Origin: JBCBCP01 sp039817385
GTDB taxonomy: Bacteria > Pseudomonadota > Alphaproteobacteria > Rhodobacterales > Rhodobacteraceae
Assembly: GCA_039817385.1 (NCBI GenBank)
Contig: JBCBVY010000008.1
Location: 1-32,668 of the forward strand
Direction of reading: 5' to 3'
DNA: 32,668 nucleotides
Shown here: positions 14,841-31,823 of the stretch, in pieces
Position numbering within the stretch: the stretch's first letter is position 1
Layout of the letters: every line of letters starts with the position of its first letter
Position numbers and translations under genes: made by a program
Notes under the pieces: generated by a model
Database searches by the model: none
Seen by the model: the letters and a program-made list of their open reading frames with translations, nothing else
What the model was told of the DNA's origin: nothing

Positions 14841-15353
14841 GTGGATAGAGCCCAGAAAGAGAAAGTGGTCGAGGAACTCGGCCAGATCTTCGAAAGCTCT
14901 GGCGTCGTCGTGGTGGCTCACTACGCTGGCCTGACAGTTGCCGAAATGCAGGATCTGCGGGCGAAAGCCCGGGAAGCGGATGCTGCGGTTCGTGTTGCCA
15001 AGAACCGGCTCGCCAAGATCGCCCTGTCGGAAAAGCCGTGCGAAAGCATTGCTGAATACCTGACGGGCATGACCGTTCTGACCTATTCCGAAGACCCCGT
15101 CGCGGCAGCGAAGGTGGCTGAGGACTTTGCCAAGGGCAACGACAAGTTCGTGATCCTCGGCGGTGCAATGGGTGAGAGCGCGTTGGACCGGGCCGGTGTT
15201 ACGGCCGTGTCGAAGATGCCGTCGCGCGAGGAGCTTATCGCTACCATCGCAGGCATGCTCGGCGCGCCCGCCTCGAACATCGCCGGTGCCATTGGCGCAC
15301 CTGCAAGCAACATCGCCTCCATCCTCTCGACCATCGAGGAGAAGGCGGCCTGA
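14841..15353 (+). CDS. rplJ: 50S ribosomal protein L10
   Basis: 170 residues, normal length. The N-terminal RNA-binding domain is clear (ESSGVVVVAHYAGLTVAEM, RVAKNRLAKIAL). The alanine-rich C-terminal helix, which carries the L7/L12 dimers, ends ASNIASILSTIEEKAA. The start is GTG at 14841 with GGAG at 14831-14834; no in-frame ATG fits better. L10 anchors the stalk to 23S rRNA and probably controls its own mRNA through the leader. Confidence 0.97.
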   Translation: MDRAQKEKVVEELGQIFESSGVVVVAHYAGLTVAEMQDLRAKAREADAAVRVAKNRLAKIALSEKPCESIAEYLTGMTVLTYSEDPVAAAKVAEDFAKGNDKFVILGGAMGESALDRAGVTAVSKMPSREELIATIAGMLGAPASNIAGAIGAPASNIASILSTIEEKAA

Positions 15354-15425
15354 ACGGCAACCTGACTGGCTGGCGTGTAGTCACCCTGCACGTTGGAACA
15401 CATTTACATTAGAGAGAGCTGAACA

Positions 15426-15803
15426 ATGGCTGATCTGAAAGCACTCGCAGAAAGCATCGTGGGCCTGACCCTGCTGGAAGCACAAGAACTGAAAACCATC
15501 CTCAAGGATGAATACGGCATCGAGCCCGCCGCAGGCGGCGCTGTGATGATGGCTGGCCCCGCCGATGGCGCAGGCGCAGCTGCCGAAGAAGAGAAGACCG
15601 AATTCGACGTCGTCCTGAAATCGCCGGGCGCCTCGAAGATCAACGTGATCAAAGAAGTCCGCGGCATCACTGGCCTGGGCCTCAAAGAAGCCAAGGACCT
15701 CGTCGAGGCCGGCGGCAAGATCAAGGAAGGCATCGACAAAGCCGAAGCCGAAGAGATCAAGGGCAAGCTGGAAGCAGCTGGCGCTGAGGTCGAGCTGGCC
15801 TAA
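15426..15803 (+). CDS. rplL: 50S ribosomal protein L7/L12
   Basis: 125 residues. The N-terminal dimerisation helix region (LKALAESIVGLTLLEAQELK) is followed by an alanine/glycine hinge (AAGGAVMMAGPADGAGAAAE). The C-terminal factor-binding domain (FDVVLKSPGASKINVIKEVR, then GLGLKEAKDLVE) recruits translation GTPases. GAGAG precedes the ATG. It is 72 bp after rplJ and cotranscribed with it. A terminator follows, so rpoB has its own promoter. Confidence 0.98.
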   Translation: MADLKALAESIVGLTLLEAQELKTILKDEYGIEPAAGGAVMMAGPADGAGAAAEEEKTEFDVVLKSPGASKINVIKEVRGITGLGLKEAKDLVEAGGKIKEGIDKAEAEEIKGKLEAAGAEVELA

Positions 15804-15826
15804 GCGCCCGCACCTTGCACGGCATC

Positions 15827-15856
15827 AAAGCGCTCCGGGAAACCGGGGCGCTTTTT
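15827..15856 (+). terminator. Rho-independent terminator after rplL
   Basis: AAAGCGCTCCGG (15827-15838) pairs with CCGGGGCGCTTT (15843-15854), one G-T pair, around a GAAA tetraloop and followed by T residues to 15856. The convergent APC permease gene ends at 15857, and the left AAA arm lets the stem act on that strand also. Confidence 0.88.
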
Positions 15857-17071
15857 CTACATCAGGGAGAACGCCAGCATCGCCGCGCTGGTCGCAATGC
15901 CCAGCACGGGCACGGCAAACGGCACCGCAAAATGCGGCCCCGCCGGATCGCCCCGCCATTTGATGGCAATCAGCGAGGCGTTCACGAACAGAAAGATCGT
16001 CAGGACGATCTGCGACGTCCCCGCCGCCAGCGCGCCAATGGGAAAAGCGAGGCTCAGCGTCACGATCACCGCCGCGACCAGCGCTGTGGCAATGGCCGGT
16101 GTTTGCGTGCGCGGTGACACCTGGGCAAGGACGCGCGGCAACTGTCCCCGCCGCGCCATACCGTAGAGCACACGCGAGGCCATGATGATCTGGATCAGCA
16201 CACCGTTGACGGTCGCCAGTACGGCAATTAGCCCGAAAGCTGCGCGCAGGCTCTCCGGGCCATCTTGAAAGACCAGCAGCAGCGGTGCATCGGATGCGAT
16301 CAGGTCTGCAAGCGGCACGGCGACCAGCACCGCGGCCATCACCCCGACATAAAGCAAAACCGTCACCACAAGCGTGATCGCAATGGCGCGCGGAATGGTG
16401 CGCAGCGGCGCGCGCACCTCTTCCACGACGTTGACCATATCCTCGAAACCCACAAAGGCATAGAAGGCGAGCACGGAGGCGATCAGGATGCCGGTCCAGT
16501 GCGGCCCGGTCAGCGGGGGCACCATCTGCGGCAGGGGCAAGCCCGCCGGATCGGCAACAAAGGCAGCCCAACAGATCACGAGCACGAGGCCGCCCAGTTC
16601 AATGGCCGTGATGATCGCCGCGATGGTGACGGATTCGGTGATGCCCCACCACGCGATCACGGCCATGAGGACAACCACAGCCACGCAAAGCACCGGCGCA
16701 GGCAATCCTGTCAGCGCGCCAAGGTATCCGGCGGCCCCCAGCGCAACAGCCCCTGCAGACACAACACCGGACAGGGCGACGGTCAGGCCCAGCACCGTCG
16801 CCAAAGCCTTTTGCCGAAGGCCTGCGTCCACATAGGCCGCAACGCCCGCGGCGACGGGCAAGCGCGTGCTGAGTTCAGTATACGAGAAGGCCGTGAAACC
16901 CATCGCAACGGCGGCAACCAAAAAAGCAAACGGCGCATAGGCGCCCGCCACGGCTGCCGTTTGCCCGACAAGGACGTAAATTCCCGCGCCGACCGTCACA
17001 CCAAGCCCATAAAGGGTCAGCAGTGGCAGGGTGAGCGTCCGGTTCAAGGCGGTCGCGGTGTGTTCCGTCAT
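15857..17071 (-). CDS. APC-family amino acid permease
   Basis: 404 residues with about eleven to twelve hydrophobic segments across the whole chain. The first membrane segment contains the unwound substrate-binding motif GLGVTVGAGIYVLVG (22-36), typical of the APC superfamily. YTELSTRLPVAAGVAAYV (64-81) and FYAFVGFEDMVNVVEEVRAP are further family marks. It is an inner-membrane importer or exchanger for amino acids or amines; the substrate cannot be named. It lies on the minus strand between rplL and rpoB, so it breaks the usual rplJL-rpoBC operon. Confidence 0.88.
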   Translation of the reverse strand: MTEHTATALNRTLTLPLLTLYGLGVTVGAGIYVLVGQTAAVAGAYAPFAFLVAAVAMGFTAFSYTELSTRLPVAAGVAAYVDAGLRQKALATVLGLTVALSGVVSAGAVALGAAGYLGALTGLPAPVLCVAVVVLMAVIAWWGITESVTIAAIITAIELGGLVLVICWAAFVADPAGLPLPQMVPPLTGPHWTGILIASVLAFYAFVGFEDMVNVVEEVRAPLRTIPRAIAITLVVTVLLYVGVMAAVLVAVPLADLIASDAPLLLVFQDGPESLRAAFGLIAVLATVNGVLIQIIMASRVLYGMARRGQLPRVLAQVSPRTQTPAIATALVAAVIVTLSLAFPIGALAAGTSQIVLTIFLFVNASLIAIKWRGDPAGPHFAVPFAVPVLGIATSAAMLAFSLM

Positions 17072-17270
17072 GGGTCTGCAAGGCTCCGTCGCGGCGGCTT
17101 GGGCGCATCGCTATGCCGCGCCGCGTTGCCGTGCTTTGTGCTGGCGCAAGGGCCACAGTTTTTCAAGGCAGGTGCGGCGTTTCCGGTCGCGGTCGACGTT
17201 TTACTTGCCAGACGGGCGACGGCCTGTCACCTTTCACCGATGGCGCGGCGCTTTTTTCTGCGCGCGGCAG

Positions 17271-17299
17271 TTGCACTTTCCCTTAACCAGTTCTATCTC
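17271..17299 (+). promoter_or_regulatory. Candidate promoter of rpoB
   Basis: TTGCAC (17271-17276) and TATCTC (17294-17299) are separated by 17 bp. The leader would run about 255 bases to the rpoB ATG. The rest of the 490-bp gap (17072-17270) shows no gene and no other clear signal. Confidence 0.55.
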
Positions 17300-17393
17300 C
17301 GAAGTTCCGCGGGGAGCGACGATTCGCGCCCGGCTTTTTGCGTCTTGAGGCAGCGGTAGGAGAATACCCCACAAAAACCCCTTCATCTTTCGC

Positions 17394-17425
17394 AAAAAGC
17401 CGCCCCAGTAGCACAGCGGTTTTTT
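17394..17425 (+). terminator. Terminator-like hairpin in the rpoB leader
   Basis: AAAAAGCCGC (17394-17403) pairs with GCGGTTTTTT (17416-17425), one G-T pair, around a 12-nt loop, and the distal arm ends in six T residues. A second hairpin, GTGCACCT/AGGTGCGC, lies at 17446-17468. Placed between promoter and start codon, the first looks like an attenuator for rpoBC. The loop is large, so the strength is uncertain. Confidence 0.5.
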
Positions 17426-17561
17426 AGGAAAGATGCGGATCGGGCGTGCACCTTTAGGGCAGGTGCGCAGGTATAGATCCCAGATTTTCAGGTCTTTGAT
17501 GGGCCGCGCCGGACCGCCCCCCCGGACGCGCGCCCGAACAAAGATGGAGTGCATCGCACAC

Positions 17562-21698
<4,137 letters not shown>

Positions 21699-21708
21699 CC
21701 GGATGGAT

Positions 21709-21763
21709 CGGTGGGCAGATTGCCCACCCTACACCGCCCGTAGGATGGGCAATCTGCCCATCC
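21709..21763. repeat. Inverted pair of GTAG-type REP elements
   Basis: The right element (21740-21763) is a GTAG head, arms GATGGGCA and TGCCCATC, and loop ATC. The left element (21709-21732), read on the minus strand, is GTAG, arms GGTGGGCA and TGCCCACC, and loop ATC. A 7-base spacer separates the two heads. Each can fold alone, or the two can pair into one long stem. The change of G to A in one arm is matched by C to T in the other, so the stems are conserved. GTAG plus a stem-loop is the form of RAYT-linked REP sequences. No RAYT transposase gene is in the window. Confidence 0.75.
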
Positions 21764-21792
21764 ACCGCCCCTCGCCAACCAGGAGACCCGAA

Positions 21793-22002
21793 ATGGACGA
21801 TGAGACCAAAACACTACTTCGCACTGTCCTCGCCCGTCTCGATGGGATCGAGCACAGGATGGACGAAGCAGATGAGAGCCACGGTCGGCTCTTGCGCAAG
21901 ATCGACCGGCTGATGGACATCACCCTTCGCAGCGATGCGACACCAGCCGATCTGTCCACGCGCGTGGCACGCGTGGAGCGCGCGCTGCGTCATCTGAACT
22001 GA
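21793..22002 (+). CDS. Small coiled-coil protein of unknown function
   Basis: 69 residues starting at the ATG with AGGAG at 21781-21785. Heptad-spaced hydrophobic residues run through most of it (LLRTVLARLDGIEHRMDEAD, then LLRKIDRLMDI) and again at the end (LSTRVARVERALRHL). It is highly charged, soluble and has no cysteine. I do not recognise a family. The segment LDGIE is shared with the next mini-gene, which suggests the pair arose by duplication or that the two form a mixed coiled coil. It lies between rpoB and rpoC and must be cotranscribed with them. Confidence 0.7.
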   Translation: MDDETKTLLRTVLARLDGIEHRMDEADESHGRLLRKIDRLMDITLRSDATPADLSTRVARVERALRHLN

Positions 22003-22014
22003 AGGACATAGCCG

Positions 22015-22200
22015 ATGAAAAAAGGCGAGATCGAAGAACTGTTGACCGAGCACTTGTCCGGCGTCCGTACCGCGCTGAACCAGCATCTCGACGGGATCGA
22101 ACGGGCCTTGGCCACGCATCTCGAAGCTATGGATCAAGGCGTGGACACGCGCCCTGCAGAAATTGAAAAACGCCTCGACGCCCTCGAAGCAAACCGCTGA
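22015..22200 (+). CDS. Small coiled-coil protein with 11-residue repeats
   Basis: 61 residues starting at the ATG at 22015, 12 bases after the previous stop, with GAAGGA upstream. Three 11-residue units each begin with His-Leu: HLSGVRTALNQ (13-23), HLDGIERALAT (24-34), HLEAMDQGVDT (35-45). Such hendecad spacing gives a nearly straight helical bundle. The end is another amphipathic stretch (EIEKRLDALEANR). No family is recognised. The stop is 15 bases before the rpoC ATG, so it is within the rpoBC transcript and probably well expressed. Confidence 0.7.
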   Translation: MKKGEIEELLTEHLSGVRTALNQHLDGIERALATHLEAMDQGVDTRPAEIEKRLDALEANR

Positions 22201-22215
22201 TAGGAGTTCCCCCTA

Positions 22216-26454
<4,239 letters not shown>

Positions 26455-26477
26455 GCACTGCGCGATAGCGCATTAAG

Positions 26478-26508
26478 AAGGCCCCGCCCCATGTTGGCGG
26501 GGCCTTTT
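26478..26508 (+). terminator. Rho-independent terminator of rpoBC
   Basis: AAGGCCCCGCC (26478-26488) pairs perfectly with GGCGGGGCCTT (26496-26506) around a 7-nt loop and is followed by two more T residues. It ends the rpoBC transcript 24 bases after the rpoC stop. Confidence 0.9.
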
Positions 26509-26596
26509 GCGTCTCGAAGCCGCCCGCGCAATCGGGATTTTTAACGGGCGGCAATTGATTTAACACCGGTGGTGACCTGAGCCGGGGAGGGGCAGC

Positions 26597-27463
26597 ATGT
26601 CGCCAAATCTGATCGGGGCGCTTTTGATGATGGCGTCCATGTTCAGCTTCACGATGAACGACACGTTCATCAAGTTGACGGATGGCGCGTTGCCGCTGGC
26701 GCAGCTGTTGGTGCTGCGCGGTGTCCTGTCGCTTGTGATGATCTACGCGCTGGCCCGCACGCTTGGCGCGCTGCGCTGGGACATCGGGGGGCGGGATTGG
26801 GTCTTTATCGGTTTGCGCTCCGCGGGAGAGATTGGCGCGGCCTATTTCTTTATCACGGCGCTTTTGAACCTGCCGCTGGCGAATGTGACCGCGATCCTTC
26901 AGGTGCTGCCGCTGACGGTCACGCTGGGCTCGGCGCTGCTGTTTCGCGAGGCGGTGGGCTGGCGCCGCGCGGTGGCCATTGGCATCGGGTTCTGCGGCAT
27001 GCTGCTGATCGTGCGGCCAGGGCCGGACGGGTTTTCCATCTATTCGCTTTATGCGCTGGGCGCGGTGGCCTGCGTGACCCTGCGCGATCTGGCCACGCGG
27101 CGGATATCGCGCGATGTGCCGGGGCTGACCGTCACCGTGATTGCGGCCGTCTCTGTGCTGGCCTTCTTTGGCGCGCTGAGCGTCGGGACGGCGTGGCAGC
27201 CCGTGACCCCGCGGCTGTGGCTGCTGATCGGCGGGTCATCCGTGTTTATCCTCGCGGGCTACTATTTCTCTGTGCAGGTGATGCGCACGGGCGACGTCAG
27301 CTTTATCGCGCCCTTCCGCTATACCGGCCTTGTCTGGGCGCTGATCCTCGGGTTCTTCGTCTTTGGCGACTGGCCGGATGGGGTGACCTTGCTGGGGGCA
27401 GGGATCGTCGTTGCGACGGGCCTCTTTACCCTCTGGCGCGAGCGCAAAGCGTTACGGGGCTGA
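26597..27463 (+). CDS. DMT-superfamily (EamA) permease
   Basis: 288 residues with ten hydrophobic segments in two EamA repeats. The first half includes LLMMASMFSFTMNDTFIKL and the signature ANVTAILQVLPLTVTLGSAL. The second includes DVSFIAPFRYTGLVWALILG. EamA proteins export small metabolites or amino acids across the inner membrane; the substrate is unknown. GGGGAGGGG stands 4-5 bases before the ATG. Its end overlaps the convergent transferase gene by 12 bases. It is the first gene after the rpoBC terminator and must have its own promoter, which I could not place. Confidence 0.87.
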   Translation: MSPNLIGALLMMASMFSFTMNDTFIKLTDGALPLAQLLVLRGVLSLVMIYALARTLGALRWDIGGRDWVFIGLRSAGEIGAAYFFITALLNLPLANVTAILQVLPLTVTLGSALLFREAVGWRRAVAIGIGFCGMLLIVRPGPDGFSIYSLYALGAVACVTLRDLATRRISRDVPGLTVTVIAAVSVLAFFGALSVGTAWQPVTPRLWLLIGGSSVFILAGYYFSVQVMRTGDVSFIAPFRYTGLVWALILGFFVFGDWPDGVTLLGAGIVVATGLFTLWRERKALRG

Positions 27464-28258
27464 AAAGACCGCGCGCACCCGGTCAACGTCCACCGCAAAG
27501 CGATCCCGGAACAGCTGCTCCTGCTCCGCCGTCAGCGGCGCGACCGGCACGGGTTTAACCTTTTTCTGGCGGCTGTCGTTGTAGCCATTGTGGGTCCGCA
27601 TGAACATGTCGGCGTCCGGAAAGCTGACGCAGGGCAGGAATTGCGGCAGCTTTTCGTGGTTGAAATTATGGATCGTGACCGCGCAATTGCCTTGGATATG
27701 CACACCCAGGGCGGAGACGTAGAATTGCCGGAAAATCGGCGTGGCCGCGATGCCTTCCGCGCCAACTTCGGCGACATAGCCCCGGTTCCAATCCAGCGCT
27801 ACGGCCCGGTGGTTCTTCAGCAGAGGCCGCACCTCGCGCGCGCCCGCACGCAGCTTTTCAATGAAGTCGACCGCGCAGGCGTCGTCGTCATCGTGGCGAA
27901 ACTGGATGCACTCCTTGCTGGGATCGCGCCGCGCTGCGTTCAAAAGCTCCTTGCTCAGCTCACGGCTGGGGCGGGGCGGGCGTTTGATGATCTGGACCTG
28001 CGGGATATCGGCGACAAGGTCATGTAGCCGGTCCGCGTGATGCTTGGGGAAATCCTCGCCAATCAGCAAAAGAAGGTCAAAGTTCTGATCGGTTTGCGCG
28101 CGCAGGCAGGGCAGGGCGACCGTTTCAAAGAGGCGAAAGCGTTCCTCTAGCCGCGCCTCGGCCCACAGGAACCTGATCCGCTCCTCATAGCTGTCGTGTT
28201 CCACCTGAAAGCCGCCGATGGCGGGGTAGGAAAAGCGGCACAATCCGATGATCTGCAT
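27452..28258 (-). CDS. Putative rhamnosyltransferase-like glycosyltransferase
   Basis: 268 residues. It begins MQIIGLCRFSYPAIGGFQV, has a Rossmann-like first half (LLLLIGEDF) and an acidic metal/sugar-nucleotide site FRHDDDDACAVDF (Asp123-126), as in the putative rhamnosyl transferase family common in Rhodobacterales. I chose the ATG at 28258 because AAGGGG lies just upstream; the frame extends 19 residues further without family character. It is soluble, so it may work at the inner face of the membrane on surface polysaccharide. The sugar is inferred from the family name only. Confidence 0.8.
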   Translation of the reverse strand: MQIIGLCRFSYPAIGGFQVEHDSYEERIRFLWAEARLEERFRLFETVALPCLRAQTDQNFDLLLLIGEDFPKHHADRLHDLVADIPQVQIIKRPPRPSRELSKELLNAARRDPSKECIQFRHDDDDACAVDFIEKLRAGAREVRPLLKNHRAVALDWNRGYVAEVGAEGIAATPIFRQFYVSALGVHIQGNCAVTIHNFNHEKLPQFLPCVSFPDADMFMRTHNGYNDSRQKKVKPVPVAPLTAEQEQLFRDRFAVDVDRVRAVFSAP

Positions 28259-28328
28259 GGGTAAACCCCTTTGACGTTCGGGCTCAAAATGCCCATATGC
28301 ACGCCTCACGCGCAACGGGGCCGTGCGG

Positions 28329-28357
28329 TTGACAGCCCTGCCGACTCCTCGTATACG
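28329..28357 (+). promoter_or_regulatory. Promoter of the rpsL-rpsG-fusA operon
   Basis: TTGACA (28329-28334) and TATACG (28352-28357) are separated by 17 bp, the closest match to consensus in the window. It lies in the gap between the divergent transferase and rpsL and gives a leader of about 270 bases. Confidence 0.8.
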
Positions 28358-28637
28358 CCGCCCATCCTGGCGCGAGGGTGCCGGGAAATAGACATTTCAG
28401 TGGTCAAGATCCGGTCTAATGCTGACCCGATCCTCTGGAAACCCACCGCGTCGTTCACCTCGGTACGGGAACGGTTGCGGCCTTTTCGCTTTGTGGACGC
28501 ATGAAGTGGATCGCGGGGGCTCCCGCAACGAGATTTAGAGGCGCGCGGGAACAGCCGCGCGACACACCAATCGGGCGCCGGCCCAAAGGACACCTTAGGC
28601 GCACGCCTGATACCGAAACAGAACGGGATATAACCGA
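28358..28637 (+). other. Long leader of the str operon
   Basis: About 280 bases from the promoter to the rpsL ATG without a convincing gene. Two hairpins are clear: GCGGG/CCCGC with a 4-nt loop (28513-28526) and CGCGCGG/CCGCGCG with a 6-nt loop (28542-28561). Neither is followed by a T-run, so they are not terminators. They might affect mRNA stability or translational feedback by a ribosomal protein. No clear ribosome site stands ahead of rpsL. Confidence 0.4.
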
Positions 28638-29009
28638 ATGCCAACGATCCAGCAGCTGATCCGCAAGCCGCGGCAGCCCAAAGTCAAACGCTCCAAATCG
28701 ATGCACCTGCAAGAGTGCCCGCAAAAGCGCGGCGTCTGCACCCGCGTCTACACCACCACCCCGAAAAAGCCGAACTCGGCCATGCGGAAAGTGGCCAAGG
28801 TGCGTCTGACCAATGGATTCGAGGTCATCTCCTACATCCCCGGCGAAAGCCACAACCTGCAGGAACACTCGGTTGTCCTGATCCGCGGCGGCCGTGTCAA
28901 AGACCTTCCCGGTGTGCGCTACCACATCCTGCGCGGCGTGCTGGACACCCAAGGCGTCAAGGACCGCAAGCAGCGCCGTTCGAAGTACGGCGCGAAGCGT
29001 CCCAAGTAA
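28638..29009 (+). CDS. rpsL: 30S ribosomal protein S12
   Basis: 123 residues, standard length. The accuracy-centre loop TTTPKKPNSAMRKVAKVRLT has Lys43, and RGGRVKDLPGVRY has Lys88; both positions linked to streptomycin resistance are wild type. S12 monitors codon-anticodon pairing in the decoding centre. The ribosome site is weak (CGGGAT), and the start rests on family length. It heads the rpsL-rpsG-fusA operon. Confidence 0.98.
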   Translation: MPTIQQLIRKPRQPKVKRSKSMHLQECPQKRGVCTRVYTTTPKKPNSAMRKVAKVRLTNGFEVISYIPGESHNLQEHSVVLIRGGRVKDLPGVRYHILRGVLDTQGVKDRKQRRSKYGAKRPK

Positions 29010-29020
29010 TAACACGGCGC

Positions 29021-29096
29021 GGTGGGGTAGAACCCCACCCTACCCGTAATCCGGGGGCGTGGTGCCCCGATCCGTAGGGTGGGGTTTCACCCCACC
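29021..29096. repeat. Second inverted pair of GTAG-type REP elements
   Basis: The right element (29074-29096) is GTAG, arms GGTGGGGT and ACCCCACC, and loop TTC. The left element (29021-29043), on the minus strand, is GTAG with the same arms and loop TCT. The two heads face each other across a 30-base spacer that contains its own GGGGC/GCCCC hairpin. The arms differ from the rpoB-rpoC pair at matched positions, so the fold is kept. The pair occupies almost the whole rpsL-rpsG spacer. Confidence 0.75.
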
Positions 29097-29117
29097 ACCC
29101 GCTAGAAGGAACACAAC

Positions 29118-29588
29118 ATGTCGCGTCGTCACGCCGCTGAAAAACGTGAGGTCCTGCCCGACGCCAAATATGGCGACAAGGTGCTGACCAAGTTCATGAA
29201 TAACCTGATGGTCGATGGTAAGAAATCGACTGCCGAGCGCATCGTCTACAACGCGTTCGACCGGGTCGAAGCCAAGATCAAGCGCGCCCCCGTGGAAGTC
29301 TTCCACGAAGCGCTCGACAACATTAAGCCGTCCGTCGAGGTCCGCTCGCGCCGTGTGGGTGGCGCCACCTACCAGGTGCCGGTCGAGGTTCGCCCCGAGC
29401 GCCGCGAGGCCCTCGCGATCCGCTGGTTGATCACCGCCAGCCGTGGCCGCAATGAGAACACGATGGAAGAGCGCCTCGCGGGCGAGCTTCTGGACGCGGT
29501 TCAGTCCCGCGGCACAGCCGTGAAAAAGCGCGAAGACACGCACAAGATGGCCGACGCCAACAAAGCGTTCTCGCACTACCGCTGGTAA
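29118..29588 (+). CDS. rpsG: 30S ribosomal protein S7
   Basis: 156 residues, standard length, starting SRRHAAEKREVLPDAKYG. The conserved DNIKPSVEVRSRRVGGATYQ and VPVEVRPERREALAIRWL segments are present. S7 nucleates assembly of the 30S head and lines the E site; in other bacteria it represses the str operon by binding the rpsL-rpsG spacer. Here that spacer is filled with REP sequence, which makes that control questionable. GAAGGA precedes the ATG. Confidence 0.98.
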   Translation: MSRRHAAEKREVLPDAKYGDKVLTKFMNNLMVDGKKSTAERIVYNAFDRVEAKIKRAPVEVFHEALDNIKPSVEVRSRRVGGATYQVPVEVRPERREALAIRWLITASRGRNENTMEERLAGELLDAVQSRGTAVKKREDTHKMADANKAFSHYRW

Positions 29589-29595
29589 GACCGGG

Positions 29596-29618
29596 ATGGC
29601 CCGTATGTCGCGGGCCAT
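29596..29618 (+). other. Hairpin between rpsG and fusA
   Basis: ATGGCCCG (29596-29603) pairs perfectly with CGGGCCAT (29611-29618) around a 7-nt loop, with no T-run after it. It may stabilise or space the rpsG and fusA coding regions of one mRNA. Confidence 0.5.
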
Positions 29619-29686
29619 TCCGCTTGTAAATCTCGCGCACGGGGGCTATCCGCCCGCGCAAGCTTGCTCCTCAAAGGAACCCCATT

Positions 29687-31804
<2,118 letters not shown>

Positions 31805-31823
31805 TCCAGGACGGCACAGAAGG

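Noticed and set aside
28638..29009. Possible streptomycin resistance in S12
   Set aside because: Lys43 and Lys88 are wild type.
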